From NCBI RefSeq assembly GCF_900103365.1, contig NZ_LT629703.1, forward strand, positions 4,464,001 through 4,528,000: a stretch of 64,000 nt of DNA, written 5' to 3'. The notes beneath the pieces were generated by a model, which did no database searches, was not told the DNA's origin, and saw only the letters and a program-made list of their open reading frames with translations. Numbering within the stretch: position 1 is the stretch's first letter; every line of letters starts with the position of its first letter. Source of the DNA: Afipia sp. GAS231. Lineage in GTDB: Bacteria; Pseudomonadota; Alphaproteobacteria; Rhizobiales; Xanthobacteraceae. The translations under genes were made by a program, and so were the position numbers. This document shows positions 56,436 to 64,000 of the stretch, in pieces.

Positions 56436-57302
56436 TTAGCGGCTCGACGCGCAGGATAGAAACGCCTTGACGACTGGATCGACGGCGCTGGCATCGAATG
56501 CCAGTCCTACGATGATCTCAGGGCCAGCAGGCTCGAGACGGCAGTATTTGACCGAGGACGAAATGCCGTAAGTTGACACGGTTTGCGGGACAATGCCGAT
56601 ACCGAACCCGGCCGCGATCAAATTCAACATGGATACGTCACTCGTGACTGAGCGAACAGTCCGTGGAGTAAATCCGAGCACATCCCGCACTGGCAGCGTC
56701 TCGTTGATATTCAAGGCCACGAATGCTTCGTCGCGAAGTTCGTCGATGGAGATCCGTTTGCGCTTGGCGAGCCGGTGAAACGCCGGGAGTGCGACGACCA
56801 TGGGTATTTTCGCAATCTCCTGGATAGCGAGGCTCAGAGCGGCTCCGTCCGCAAAGGTGGTCACGAAAGCAATATCCGCGGTGCGGTCCTTCAAGCCGTC
56901 AAATTGCGCTCGCGGTGTCACTTCACGTAAAAGCACCTCCACGTCACCGTAGCGTTTGTTAAACGCATGGAGCCATGTATAGAGCACGCCCGCGTGGGCG
57001 GCGTGGCGGGTGAAGTCGATAGAGATTCGGCCGACCTCGCCGCGCTCGGCTCGCTTCGCAACATCGATCGAATTCTGCGCCTGCGCCAACGTCTTTCTGG
57101 CCTCCACCAGAAAAAGCGCACCCGAGTGCGTAAGCTCCACCTTCCGCCTGCTTCGCTGCAGCAATCTAGTTCCCAATTCGTGTTCGAGATTTTTGATCTG
57201 AATGCTTAGCGCTGGCTGGGCAATTCGTAAGCGAGCAGCGGCCTTCGCAAAATGCAACTCTTGGCAGAGGACATCGAAATACCGAAGGTGCCGCAATTCC
57301 AT
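56436..57302 (-). CDS. LysR-family regulator of the aromatic module
   Basis: A 288-residue LysR regulator. It starts MELRHLRYFDVLCQELHFAK with the standard helix-turn-helix (AARLRIAQPALSIQIKNLE). The effector domain is full length and related to CatM/BenM-type sensors by layout (RISIDFTRHAAHAGVLY, DIAFVTTFADG, LIAAGFGIGIVPQT). It is divergent from the small secreted protein gene, and the shared 120-bp intergenic region carries the inverted repeat GGACCAA/TCGGCCC. That makes it the probable regulator of the small-protein promoter. A dead copy is at 26302. Confidence 0.9.
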   Translation of the reverse strand: MELRHLRYFDVLCQELHFAKAAARLRIAQPALSIQIKNLEHELGTRLLQRSRRKVELTHSGALFLVEARKTLAQAQNSIDVAKRAERGEVGRISIDFTRHAAHAGVLYTWLHAFNKRYGDVEVLLREVTPRAQFDGLKDRTADIAFVTTFADGAALSLAIQEIAKIPMVVALPAFHRLAKRKRISIDELRDEAFVALNINETLPVRDVLGFTPRTVRSVTSDVSMLNLIAAGFGIGIVPQTVSTYGISSSVKYCRLEPAGPEIIVGLAFDASAVDPVVKAFLSCASSR

Positions 57303-57311
57303 TGATAAACT

Positions 57312-57423
57312 CCGTATATCACAGGCGGTAGCTTATTATATTGGACCAACGCTTCGGCCCTTACTATCTACGAGATAAGGATATGGTTTCTTTCGTGATC
57401 CGCTGGTCAATAGGAGAAAGTCC
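57312..57423 (+). promoter_or_regulatory. LysR/small-protein divergent promoter, copy 3
   Basis: Conserved leader as at 5362-5475 and 26437-26548, with the imperfect inverted repeat GGACCAA-CGCT-TCGGCCC at 57343-57360 and TTATTATATTGGACC just before it. It is located as expected for a LysR-activated divergent promoter. Confidence 0.6.
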
Positions 57424-57666
57424 ATGACCAAGAAACTTACGATTGCGCTGTTCAGCGCAAGTATGCTTGCGTTGTCGGCAACGTCTTCGTTTGCACAAGA
57501 GACTTACGTGCGCGCTGGCAGCCATCAGAACGTCGGCCCGACTGGAAAAGCTGTCCGGCCGCCGCCGCAGGGTTTCAGAGAGAAATTTGCCGCGATGCCA
57601 GCCGTTAACGGCCGCGGAGACCTGCAGATCGACTATGCGCGGCCACCGGCGCAGCCAGCGCAGTAA
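57424..57666 (+). CDS. Small secreted protein, paralogue 3 of 3
   Basis: An 80-residue exported protein with the same signal peptide (MTKKLTIALFSASMLALSA). The mature part has ETYVRAGSHQNVGPTGKAVR, FREKFAAMPAVNGRGD and YARPPAQPAQ. It has a ribosome site (AGGAGAAAG) and is divergent from the LysR gene. Downstream, the outer-membrane protein gene converges on it, which suggests a periplasmic role linked to uptake, but no function is known. Confidence 0.87.
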   Translation: MTKKLTIALFSASMLALSATSSFAQETYVRAGSHQNVGPTGKAVRPPPQGFREKFAAMPAVNGRGDLQIDYARPPAQPAQ

Positions 57667-57792
57667 TGCCGATCTCGGCATCGAAGTGAACCCGGAGCGG
57701 CAGCGCAACGCGAGACATGGCGGTTCGATGAATAGCTTAGAGCACGTTGTTTGGCTGCTGACCCTTTGGGCGACTTTTAAGTACGAAACTCT

Positions 57793-57829
57793 AAAAAAAC
57801 TGGCGCCGCGGAAGCATCGCGACGCCAGT
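57793..57829 (-). terminator. Terminator of the outer-membrane protein gene
   Basis: On the minus strand, ACTGGCGTCGCGATG...GCGGCGCCAGT forms a hairpin followed by a run of seven T. It lies between the convergent small-protein and outer-membrane-protein genes. Confidence 0.75.
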
Positions 57830-57967
57830 TGAAAGAGCAGGAGGCTGGAGATTATAACGTTGAGGCTTGTTCTTTTCGAAGTGATGATCTGCGAATGGGA
57901 GATCGGGCGAGAAAAGGGAAACCAGAAAATCAAGACTGGAAATCCGATCCTCTTCGTCCGTCAGGCA

Positions 57968-59092
57968 CTAGAACTTTGCAGTGATACCGGCATAGACGGT
58001 GGATTCTGTGCAGCTATTGGTGCTAGCGCCTGTTGCCGCGACGGTGCAGATCCCTGGAGAGGCGTTGGCGTCGAGGCCGTACTTGTTCTGCCAATAGCGG
58101 TAGGCAACCCATACGTCAACGAAGTGCGAGTACTTCGGTCCGACGAAAGCCTTGGAAGCATCGAACGTTAGACGGATAGGCTCGGCGTTGAACTCAGTCT
58201 TGGTTGCCGTCGAGAACCGCCCGGTGCCCGTGCCGACGAGCGGCGCGTTCTCATCGCCCCTCGCCCCGTACCAACCCAGGCGGCCGCTGACCGAGAAGTA
58301 TTGCATGTTCTCAGGCAGGAAACCCAGGTCCATGTAGTAGTTGGTCTCGACCGCCCACGTGGGCTTGAATTTGACGTTTCCGTCGGCGAGGCACGTCACC
58401 CCAGGGACGCCCGGACCAAAAAGACCGCACTGGTCGAACGCGATGTGGGTATATTTCTGATATGCTAGGGGCGCCACGTTGATGTAGCCTTTGTAGGGTA
58501 GATCGAAGGCGAATTGGATACCAGCCAGGAATTCGCGCGACGCGGGCGCGAGGGCCGTATTCGACGTTTCGGCGCCCGCGCCGACCTCGAACGAAATGTT
58601 ATGCAAGGGCCCGGCGGTAAAGGCCTTGGTGTTGAAGAGTTCATTCCAGCCGAAGGTACTGCGGATGAGACCGTAGACATCGCTCGCGCCAGCACAAGTC
58701 GCCGGAGCGCCGCTAGGAAGGACGCCTGCATTCACGCATGGACCCGCGGGATCATTCTTGTCCGACTTGTACAGCGAGATACTGAAGAAGTTGGTACCGT
58801 ATGCCCACGCGTCGAAATGGCTGAACGAATAGACGCTCTTTGCCGTTGTTCCGTTGATGGAGCCGTTCGGTTGGATGGAATACGACCCGGGATCCGTGCC
58901 TTTCGGCATCCAAGAATAAGTCACCCGGTTATCTATTACGAAGAAGAACGGCACATCGAATATGGGCTTAACAGCCTTTGTAGGGAGGATCGGAGGCGAA
59001 GCAGGAACGTCCGCTGCGCTTGCGTACTGCAGCGGAGTAAGCGTCGCAAGAGAGAACACTGCCACTGCAGTTCGGCGAAAGCGATAGTTCAT
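57968..59092 (-). CDS. Outer-membrane beta-barrel protein (channel-like)
   Basis: A 374-residue protein with a signal peptide (RTAVAVFSLATLTPLQYASA) and alternating amphipathic strands (FFFVIDNRVTYSWMPKG, NISFEVGAGAE, FSVSGRLGWYGARGDE, VDVWVAYRYWQNKYG). It ends in AGITAKF, the terminal Phe expected of an outer-membrane barrel. A Tsx-like or porin-like uptake channel is the best guess. MNYRFRRT is chosen as start; GGGGG lies upstream. It is divergent from the propeller/monooxygenase operon. Only the 5' remnant of a second copy survives at 27.1 kb. Confidence 0.82.
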   Translation of the reverse strand: MNYRFRRTAVAVFSLATLTPLQYASAADVPASPPILPTKAVKPIFDVPFFFVIDNRVTYSWMPKGTDPGSYSIQPNGSINGTTAKSVYSFSHFDAWAYGTNFFSISLYKSDKNDPAGPCVNAGVLPSGAPATCAGASDVYGLIRSTFGWNELFNTKAFTAGPLHNISFEVGAGAETSNTALAPASREFLAGIQFAFDLPYKGYINVAPLAYQKYTHIAFDQCGLFGPGVPGVTCLADGNVKFKPTWAVETNYYMDLGFLPENMQYFSVSGRLGWYGARGDENAPLVGTGTGRFSTATKTEFNAEPIRLTFDASKAFVGPKYSHFVDVWVAYRYWQNKYGLDANASPGICTVAATGASTNSCTESTVYAGITAKF

Positions 59093-59281
59093 CAGATACC
59101 CCCAAAGTTCATGCTTAACATCAATTAAGGTGCCGATCGTTGCACACAGGGTTGGGTAAATATCTTTCAAAAAGCTGCTATGGAAGTATTTTAGGCTTAA
59201 ACTATTTTATAGAATGGCGATGCTCTTGGTGATAGCGAGTGAGTAGGTAACATTCTCGCATGCAACGGAGACAGCATCGTT
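59093..59281. promoter_or_regulatory. Divergent promoter with GntR-like half-matching site
   Basis: The intergenic region between the barrel and propeller genes. TATTTTATAGAATG at 59203-59216 matches the GntR palindrome core (TATTTTATAAAATA) at 12 of 14 positions and contains the small palindrome CTAT-TTT-ATAG. The block from 59148 to 59345 is duplicated at 27.2 kb. Confidence 0.45.
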
Positions 59282-60406
59282 ATGTCCGCGTCGACCGATT
59301 TGGCAGTAATCATCGTCAGCAGTTCCACCGCTCGTAATCTTGAGTTCTATAGTGCTGTGGACCATACGCGTCTGAAGAAAATCGAAGGCCTCCTTGCCGA
59401 ACCTCACGAGATCGCGCTCGATCCCACGCGCCGCCTTGCCTACATCACGCACACCTACCGTGCCGGTGCCTACGGCGAGCGCAACGAAAAAGCGCACGAG
59501 ATCAGCATTATCGACGTCGATCGGCAGGAGATTACTGGCATCATCAACATCGCGCCCTACAAGGCGCCTCACGACATTGAGTACGATCAGTTGCGTGACC
59601 TCCTATATGTCGGCGTTGAGGATATAGACGGTCGCAATGGGCTAGTCATGATAGACCCAACCGAGCGCAAGATCGTCGGCAACGTGCCGCTGTCGGCGCC
59701 CAACGCTCACTGGCTCGCGGTGACGCCTGCCGGCAAGGTCTACGTAACCCATAAAGAAGCTCCGGTCGTCTCGGCTATCGACCCTACAGCGCGAGAGGTG
59801 GTGGCGACTATCCCTATGCCGGGCGGGGCCGAGGAGCTCGATGCTGACCCGAGCGGCGACTACGTCTATGTGGTGACGCCCAAGGTGAAGTACGAAGTTG
59901 GTGCTCCTGGACAAATCTTCCGCGTTCCGCTCCGCGACGGCGATGTCGTCCCGCGCTTAGTAAAGATCGACACGCGGACTGACGAAATCGTTGGCGAGAT
60001 TGAGTTCGACGACTACAATTCCGGAATTCGCGTCACCACTGATGGGCGGGTCCTAGTTACCCGTATGCGCTTCCTTGATCGCGGCGTCGAAAGTCCTCCT
60101 GGCGCGCCGCGCGCGCTTCCGAACGGGGAACTCATCGTGGTGGACGGCAAGACAATGACTGTGCAGGGGAGAGTCGACGTCGGTCCTATGCCTATTACCG
60201 TTCGGGGTTCGGCGGATGCCTCAAGGGCGTGGGTGTCCAACCTAGGCAACGGTAAGGTAAGCGTCGTCGACCTCGCCGAGGTGCGGGTCATCGCGGAGCT
60301 CCACAACAATGTCGGTCGCGGCTACGGCGGGACGCACGGCCTCACGTTTGTGCCGCCCGGCAAGGCGCCGCGTGCAGGCGGTCAAGCTGAGGCGAAGCGT
60401 GAATGA
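59282..60406 (+). CDS. YVTN-type beta-propeller protein, cytoplasmic
   Basis: A 374-residue protein built of repeated blades (HEIALDPTRRLAYITHTY, HDIEYDQLRDLLYVGVED, HWLAVTPAGKVYVTHKEA, LDADPSGDYVYVVTPK, VSNLGNGKVSVVDLAEV), giving about seven blades. It has no signal peptide. Such proteins can be lactonases or scaffold/sensor proteins, and no catalytic residues are obvious. It is the first gene of the operon with the monooxygenase, which begins 8 bp before its stop. Its 5' end exists in two further decayed copies in the window. Confidence 0.82.
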   Translation: MSASTDLAVIIVSSSTARNLEFYSAVDHTRLKKIEGLLAEPHEIALDPTRRLAYITHTYRAGAYGERNEKAHEISIIDVDRQEITGIINIAPYKAPHDIEYDQLRDLLYVGVEDIDGRNGLVMIDPTERKIVGNVPLSAPNAHWLAVTPAGKVYVTHKEAPVVSAIDPTAREVVATIPMPGGAEELDADPSGDYVYVVTPKVKYEVGAPGQIFRVPLRDGDVVPRLVKIDTRTDEIVGEIEFDDYNSGIRVTTDGRVLVTRMRFLDRGVESPPGAPRALPNGELIVVDGKTMTVQGRVDVGPMPITVRGSADASRAWVSNLGNGKVSVVDLAEVRVIAELHNNVGRGYGGTHGLTFVPPGKAPRAGGQAEAKRE

Positions 60407-61928
60407 GAAAATTCTGATTGTTGGTGCGGGCCCCGTCGGGTTGTGGCTTGCGGCTGAGTTGCAGCTCGCTGGGGTCAAAGTTCGCATTGTCGAGCGGGCA
60501 GCCGAGCGCCGTCTAAACTCGAGGGCGTTCACTGTCCAGCCGCGCACCTTGGAGGTGCTGGCGATGCGCGGACGTGAGCAGCCCTTTCTCGATGACGGCT
60601 TGCCGATCCTCAGCAGCCATTTCGGTGCACTAACGAGCCGACTTGATTTTCGATCGCTCGATACGCGATTTCCGTTTGTGTTGATGCATCCTCAGTCTGA
60701 GACCGAGCGGAAGCTCGAGAACATAGCGCTTGAGCTTGGCACCAGGATCGACCGCAATCATACGGTAACCGCGGTGAGCCAGGATCCCGATGGCGTGGAC
60801 GTTGATGTGGTTGGTCCGCGCGGTGCGGAAAAAATCCGAAGCGAGTACGTCGTCGGTTGCGACGGCGCTTCGAGCTTTGTTCGTCGTGCCATCGGCGTCG
60901 AATTCCGGGGCACCGATTCATCCGTTTATGGATTCCTTGGAGACGTGACGGTGGATGATCCGCCGCCGCCAGGCTTCAACGTCAACTCGACCGGCGGCAT
61001 GCTGATGATCATCCCCAAGCCGGGGGACAGCGTGCGCATCGTGGGCATTGACGCAACCCAGCAGCAGGGCAACTCCAAGCTCGAGTACTCGGAGTTTCGG
61101 GAAAGCGTGATTCGCCTGGCTGGCACCGACTTCGGAATGCGCGACCCGGTCTGGCTGTCGCGCTACGGAGACGCCAGTCGCCAGGTGGCCTCTTACCGCA
61201 GCGGACGCGTCCTGTTAGCCGGCGATGCGGCCCACGTTCATTTCCCGGCCGGTGGGGTCGGCCTCAACGTGGGTGTCCAGGATGCCATGAACCTTGGTTG
61301 GAAGTTGGCCGCTCAAGTGCAGGGCCGGGCACCGGAGGGCCTTTTGGACAGCTACCATGCAGAGCGATGGCCGGTTGGTGACGCGCTTTTGCAGAGCACC
61401 AAAGCCCAGGTCGCACTCATCTACGCTACCACTCCATCGGCGCAGGCGTTGCGCGGACTCTTCAACGAACTCGTCGCTCTTAATTCGCAGGTCTCGCTCG
61501 AACTCGCCCGCCGCTCGTCGGCTCTCGATGTCGCTTATCCTCCCGCGAGCAAGGATTCTCACGCTATCACCGGCAAACGGGCGCCCGACCTTCAGCTGAC
61601 GGGAATAGACGGGCAGAGCACCAGTCTCTACCGCCTGCTTCATGGTGGGCAGCCGCTCCTCATGCATCTTCGAGGAAGCGAGGCACCGCGCTCAGGGCTC
61701 GACGTGATCGACAGTGTCCGTGTCTGGTCTGGACGCGTCGTCGAGACCGGACAGCCAGATTGGGCGGGTCTGCGGGCAGTCTTGGTCCGTCCCGACGGTC
61801 ACGTCGCATGGGCCGCCGAGCAGCCCGCCGAGACAAACGCCGGCATTCTGTCCGGCGTGATCCGAGTTAGTGAACGTAATTCTCTTCGATGTGATCTACC
61901 GTTAAGTCACGACCCGCCACGAGATTAA
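60399..61928 (+). CDS. FAD-dependent aromatic monooxygenase (PheA/TfdB/MhpA type)
   Basis: A 509-residue class-A flavoprotein hydroxylase. The N-terminal FAD site is ILIVGAGPVGLWLAAELQ. The DG motif is seen in YVVGCDGASSFVRRAIGVEF, and the second FAD motif is VLLAGDAAHVHFPAGGVGLN, followed by DAMNLGWKLAAQV. The C-terminal thioredoxin-like domain of this group is also present (GKRAPDLQL...LMHLRGSE). It would hydroxylate a phenolic ring using NAD(P)H and oxygen. The start is GTG (MNEKILIV), overlapping the propeller stop by 8 bp. Confidence 0.9.
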   Translation: MNEKILIVGAGPVGLWLAAELQLAGVKVRIVERAAERRLNSRAFTVQPRTLEVLAMRGREQPFLDDGLPILSSHFGALTSRLDFRSLDTRFPFVLMHPQSETERKLENIALELGTRIDRNHTVTAVSQDPDGVDVDVVGPRGAEKIRSEYVVGCDGASSFVRRAIGVEFRGTDSSVYGFLGDVTVDDPPPPGFNVNSTGGMLMIIPKPGDSVRIVGIDATQQQGNSKLEYSEFRESVIRLAGTDFGMRDPVWLSRYGDASRQVASYRSGRVLLAGDAAHVHFPAGGVGLNVGVQDAMNLGWKLAAQVQGRAPEGLLDSYHAERWPVGDALLQSTKAQVALIYATTPSAQALRGLFNELVALNSQVSLELARRSSALDVAYPPASKDSHAITGKRAPDLQLTGIDGQSTSLYRLLHGGQPLLMHLRGSEAPRSGLDVIDSVRVWSGRVVETGQPDWAGLRAVLVRPDGHVAWAAEQPAETNAGILSGVIRVSERNSLRCDLPLSHDPPRD

Positions 61929-61988
61929 GCAGTGTCGAGCCTGTGACCGTTCTTCTGCCAACGAACATCCAGATTACAGGAGGATAGA

Positions 61989-62450
61989 TTGATTAATCTT
62001 ACATTGAACGGAAAATCCAGAGCGCTTGACGTTGATCCTGATATGCCCCTGCTTTGGGCAATTCGCGATGTCATCGGCCTGACGGGGACGAAATATGGTT
62101 GCGGCATCGCTCAATGTGGCGCTTGCACGGTCCATGTCGATGATGTTCCTGTTCGCTCCTGTCAAACCGCGATTGGCGATGTGGCGAACCGATCCGTTGT
62201 GACGATTGAAGGCCTGTCGAACAAAGTTGGGCAAACGGTTCAAAGGGTTTGGACTGAATTTGACGTTCCGCAGTGTGGTTATTGCCAGTCAGGACAGATC
62301 ATGTCAGCGACAGCACTTTTGTCGCAGAATCCGAAGCCGACCGACAATGACATTGATTCAGCGATGGCCGGAAATCTCTGTCGCTGTGCTACCTACCATC
62401 GCATTCGTGCAGCAATTCATGAGGTAGCTCACCGTTTGGGGAGGAAATAA
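61989..62450 (+). CDS. iorA: Isoquinoline 1-oxidoreductase alpha-like [2Fe-2S] subunit
   Basis: A 153-residue small subunit of a molybdenum hydroxylase. Plant-type cluster ligands are Cys38, 43, 46 and 58 (YGCGIAQCGACTV, RSCQTAI). The second cluster is Cys96, 99, 131 and 133 (PQCGYCQSGQ, NLCRCATYHRIR). The start is TTG, supported by a very strong ribosome site (AGGAGGATAGA). The stop and the next ATG overlap by one base (TAATG). It feeds electrons from the Mo site of IorB to an acceptor. Confidence 0.92.
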   Translation: MINLTLNGKSRALDVDPDMPLLWAIRDVIGLTGTKYGCGIAQCGACTVHVDDVPVRSCQTAIGDVANRSVVTIEGLSNKVGQTVQRVWTEFDVPQCGYCQSGQIMSATALLSQNPKPTDNDIDSAMAGNLCRCATYHRIRAAIHEVAHRLGRK

Positions 62451-64000
62451 TGCAGTTGCATTTGAGAAACACCGTACACGCGTCACGCCGACAATTCATG
62501 CTTGGCACGATAGCCGTAGCGGGACTCGCAGTTGGCTATCGGCTGACCGTGGCCTCGCCGGCTGCCGGACAGGCCGGGGGCTCAACGCTCAACGATGTTC
62601 AGGCGTACGTCGAGATAACGCCCGAGAACCGAATTCGGATTCGAACCGCTCAGCATGATATGGGGCAGGGCGTCCACTTCGGCATCGCGACCCTCGTGCT
62701 GGAAGAACTTGGTGGCGATTGGTCGCAGGTGGAAGTGGTCGGTGCTTACGGGGATCCAAAACACTACGGCAATACTGCACTGGGTGACGGCTCGTTCGAA
62801 ATCACGGGTGGCTCTACCTCGATGCTGATATCCTGGCAACGTTACCGCAAGGCCGGAGCTGCCGCACGAATGATGCTAGTGGCAGCGGCGGCCAAACAAT
62901 GGAAGGTCGCGGAGCGTGAAATCAGCGTCGCCAATGGCGTGATCGTGCACGGATCGAAAAAGGCTTCCTTCGGCGAGCTCGCGGCCGCCGCTGCCGAGAT
63001 GCCTATCCCCGTCGATGTTCCGCTGAAACCGAAAGCGGCATGGACGAAGATCGGTGCGGAAAACGTCCGCCGCTTCGACTCAGCGCGCAAAACTAATGGA
63101 ACGCAGCTCTATCCTATCGATCTGAAGATGGAAGGCATGCTTACGGCCGTCATCATTCACGCTCCGAAGTTCGGCGCTACGGTGAAGAGCTTCGATGCAA
63201 GCAAAGCGAAATCTGTTGCTGGTGTGGTCGACGTGGTGCAATCAGCGCGTGGTGTGTCGGTGGTTGCCCGCGACATGTGGTCCGCACTGAAGGCGCGGGA
63301 TTTGGTATCGGTACAATGGGACGAAACCGCCGCGGAGCAGCGCGGATCGGTGGAACTGATCGCTGATTTCAAAAAGGTTGCGGCGGGAACGCCGGCGGCA
63401 ATCGCGCGCAATGACGGTGATGCGAACGCCGCATTAAAGACAGCCGTCCAAAAGGTCGAAATCATTTACGAATTCCCGTACCTCGTTCATGCTCCGCTTG
63501 AGGCTCTCAACGCGGTGGTGAAGATCAGCGACGGTGGGGTCGAAATTTGGTCGGGTATTCAACATCCCGGCCTGATCCAGTATGCCGTTGCTGGTATCGC
63601 TCAGGTCCCACCAAACAAAGTGAAGTTGCACTTGATGAATACGGGCGGGGGATTTGGTCGCCGCGGTCCAATAAATGTCGACTGGATTGTCGATGCAGTA
63701 AGCACGGCAAAAGCGCTGGGCACGGATAAGCCGATCAAGCTGCAATGGACTCGCGAAAACGACATCAAAGGTGGCAACTACCGACCGGCCTTCGTGCATT
63801 CGTTTAAGGGCGGTCTCGACGAAGACGGGCGCCTTGTCGCGTTGCAGGACCATATGGTTGGACAATCGATCCTTAGTGGCACGATATTCAAGCAGATTGT
63901 CGCAAATGGCGTCGACCCGAAATCTGTGGAGGGGATCGATAATCTGCCATATGAAGTGAAGAATCTTAATGTCGGCATTACGGACGCGGAAAGTAAAATC
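62450..64000 (+). CDS. iorB: Isoquinoline 1-oxidoreductase beta-like molybdopterin subunit (partial)
   Basis: The first 517 codons are present and the gene runs off the window. A Tat-like signal (ASRRQFMLGTIAVAGLAVG) shows export to the periplasm or membrane. The molybdopterin-binding fold is visible as RTAQHDMGQGVHFGIATLVL, GGSTSMLISWQRYRKAGAAA, VQWDETAAE, and NTGGGFGRRGPINVDWIVDA with the Gly-rich Mo-cofactor loop. It would hydroxylate an N-heteroaromatic or aldehyde substrate with water as oxygen donor. The start follows GAGGAAAT and overlaps the iorA stop. Confidence 0.92.
   Translation, partial: MQLHLRNTVHASRRQFMLGTIAVAGLAVGYRLTVASPAAGQAGGSTLNDVQAYVEITPENRIRIRTAQHDMGQGVHFGIATLVLEELGGDWSQVEVVGAYGDPKHYGNTALGDGSFEITGGSTSMLISWQRYRKAGAAARMMLVAAAAKQWKVAEREISVANGVIVHGSKKASFGELAAAAAEMPIPVDVPLKPKAAWTKIGAENVRRFDSARKTNGTQLYPIDLKMEGMLTAVIIHAPKFGATVKSFDASKAKSVAGVVDVVQSARGVSVVARDMWSALKARDLVSVQWDETAAEQRGSVELIADFKKVAAGTPAAIARNDGDANAALKTAVQKVEIIYEFPYLVHAPLEALNAVVKISDGGVEIWSGIQHPGLIQYAVAGIAQVPPNKVKLHLMNTGGGFGRRGPINVDWIVDAVSTAKALGTDKPIKLQWTRENDIKGGNYRPAFVHSFKGGLDEDGRLVALQDHMVGQSILSGTIFKQIVANGVDPKSVEGIDNLPYEVKNLNVGITDAESKI

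Noticed and set aside
60309..60398. Upstream extension of the FAD monooxygenase
   Set aside because: It lies within the propeller gene; the FAD-binding strand begins at the GTG at 60399.

Overview
The window looks like a chromosomal genomic island or degraded accessory region of a Bradyrhizobium-like alphaproteobacterium. The support is indirect: high GC, an Irr-type Fur regulator, FixJ-like response regulators, a Bradyrhizobium-style REP palindrome near 17.57 kb, a small zinc-ribbon-like protein seen in that genus, and many LysR, SBP, TauD and amidohydrolase catabolic genes. Coding density is low for a bacterium. Gene remnants are numerous, among them IS110, IS21, IS5, di-haem cytochrome, ketopantoate reductase, serine hydrolase, NUDIX, MCP and Dabb fragments. 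A truncated 3' half of a tRNA-Thr at 1998-2049 is compatible with an old integration boundary.

Layout. 0-5 kb: a hypothetical protein, the tRNA scar, an IS110 wreck and a 14-TM DHA2 efflux pump. 5-10 kb: a small secreted protein, an Irr-like regulator, and a periplasmic quinohaemoprotein-like propeller/cytochrome overlapping an SMP-30-like propeller. 10.3-17.2 kb: a compact minus-strand operon (HNH protein, Cas7/RAMP-like unknown, unknown, metallophosphoesterase, small unknown, soluble AAA+/M41 metalloprotease, DUF2130 coiled-coil nuclease-like protein). It is driven by a clear sigma70-type promoter overlapping a 20-bp palindrome, with a ribbon-helix-helix-like gene divergently oriented. This is the best candidate for an undescribed system. 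17.6-20.6 kb: pseudogenes around bioB.

21-28 kb: a split ThDP decarboxylase-like enzyme, a TauD dioxygenase and a Tat-exported solute-binding protein, followed by a decayed copy of a LysR/small secreted protein/outer-membrane protein/beta-propeller module. 28.5-34.9 kb: pabB-pabA, then a gentisate-type ring-cleavage module (GntR, bicupin dioxygenase, flavin-reductase-like protein, FAH hydrolase). The dioxygenase and the hydrolase share a palindromic site upstream. 35.7-46.4 kb: signalling genes (two response regulators, MarR, a GAF-histidine kinase, a GAF-GAF-GGDEF-EAL protein, LysR) among IS remnants. 46.9-51.6 kb: bioA, an MCP wreck, a MITE-like element and a large periplasmic haem/propeller protein.

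52-64 kb: the better preserved copy of the catabolic region. It holds a paralogous SBP, an ACMSD-type amidohydrolase, an intact IS1182 element, LysR, the small secreted protein, an outer-membrane barrel, and an operon of beta-propeller, FAD monooxygenase and isoquinoline-oxidoreductase-like IorA/IorB, the last running off the end. The parts suggest uptake and oxidative breakdown of aromatic compounds: an outer-membrane channel and binding proteins, a decarboxylase, a ring hydroxylase and molybdenum hydroxylase, then gentisate-type cleavage. The actual substrate cannot be read from the sequence.
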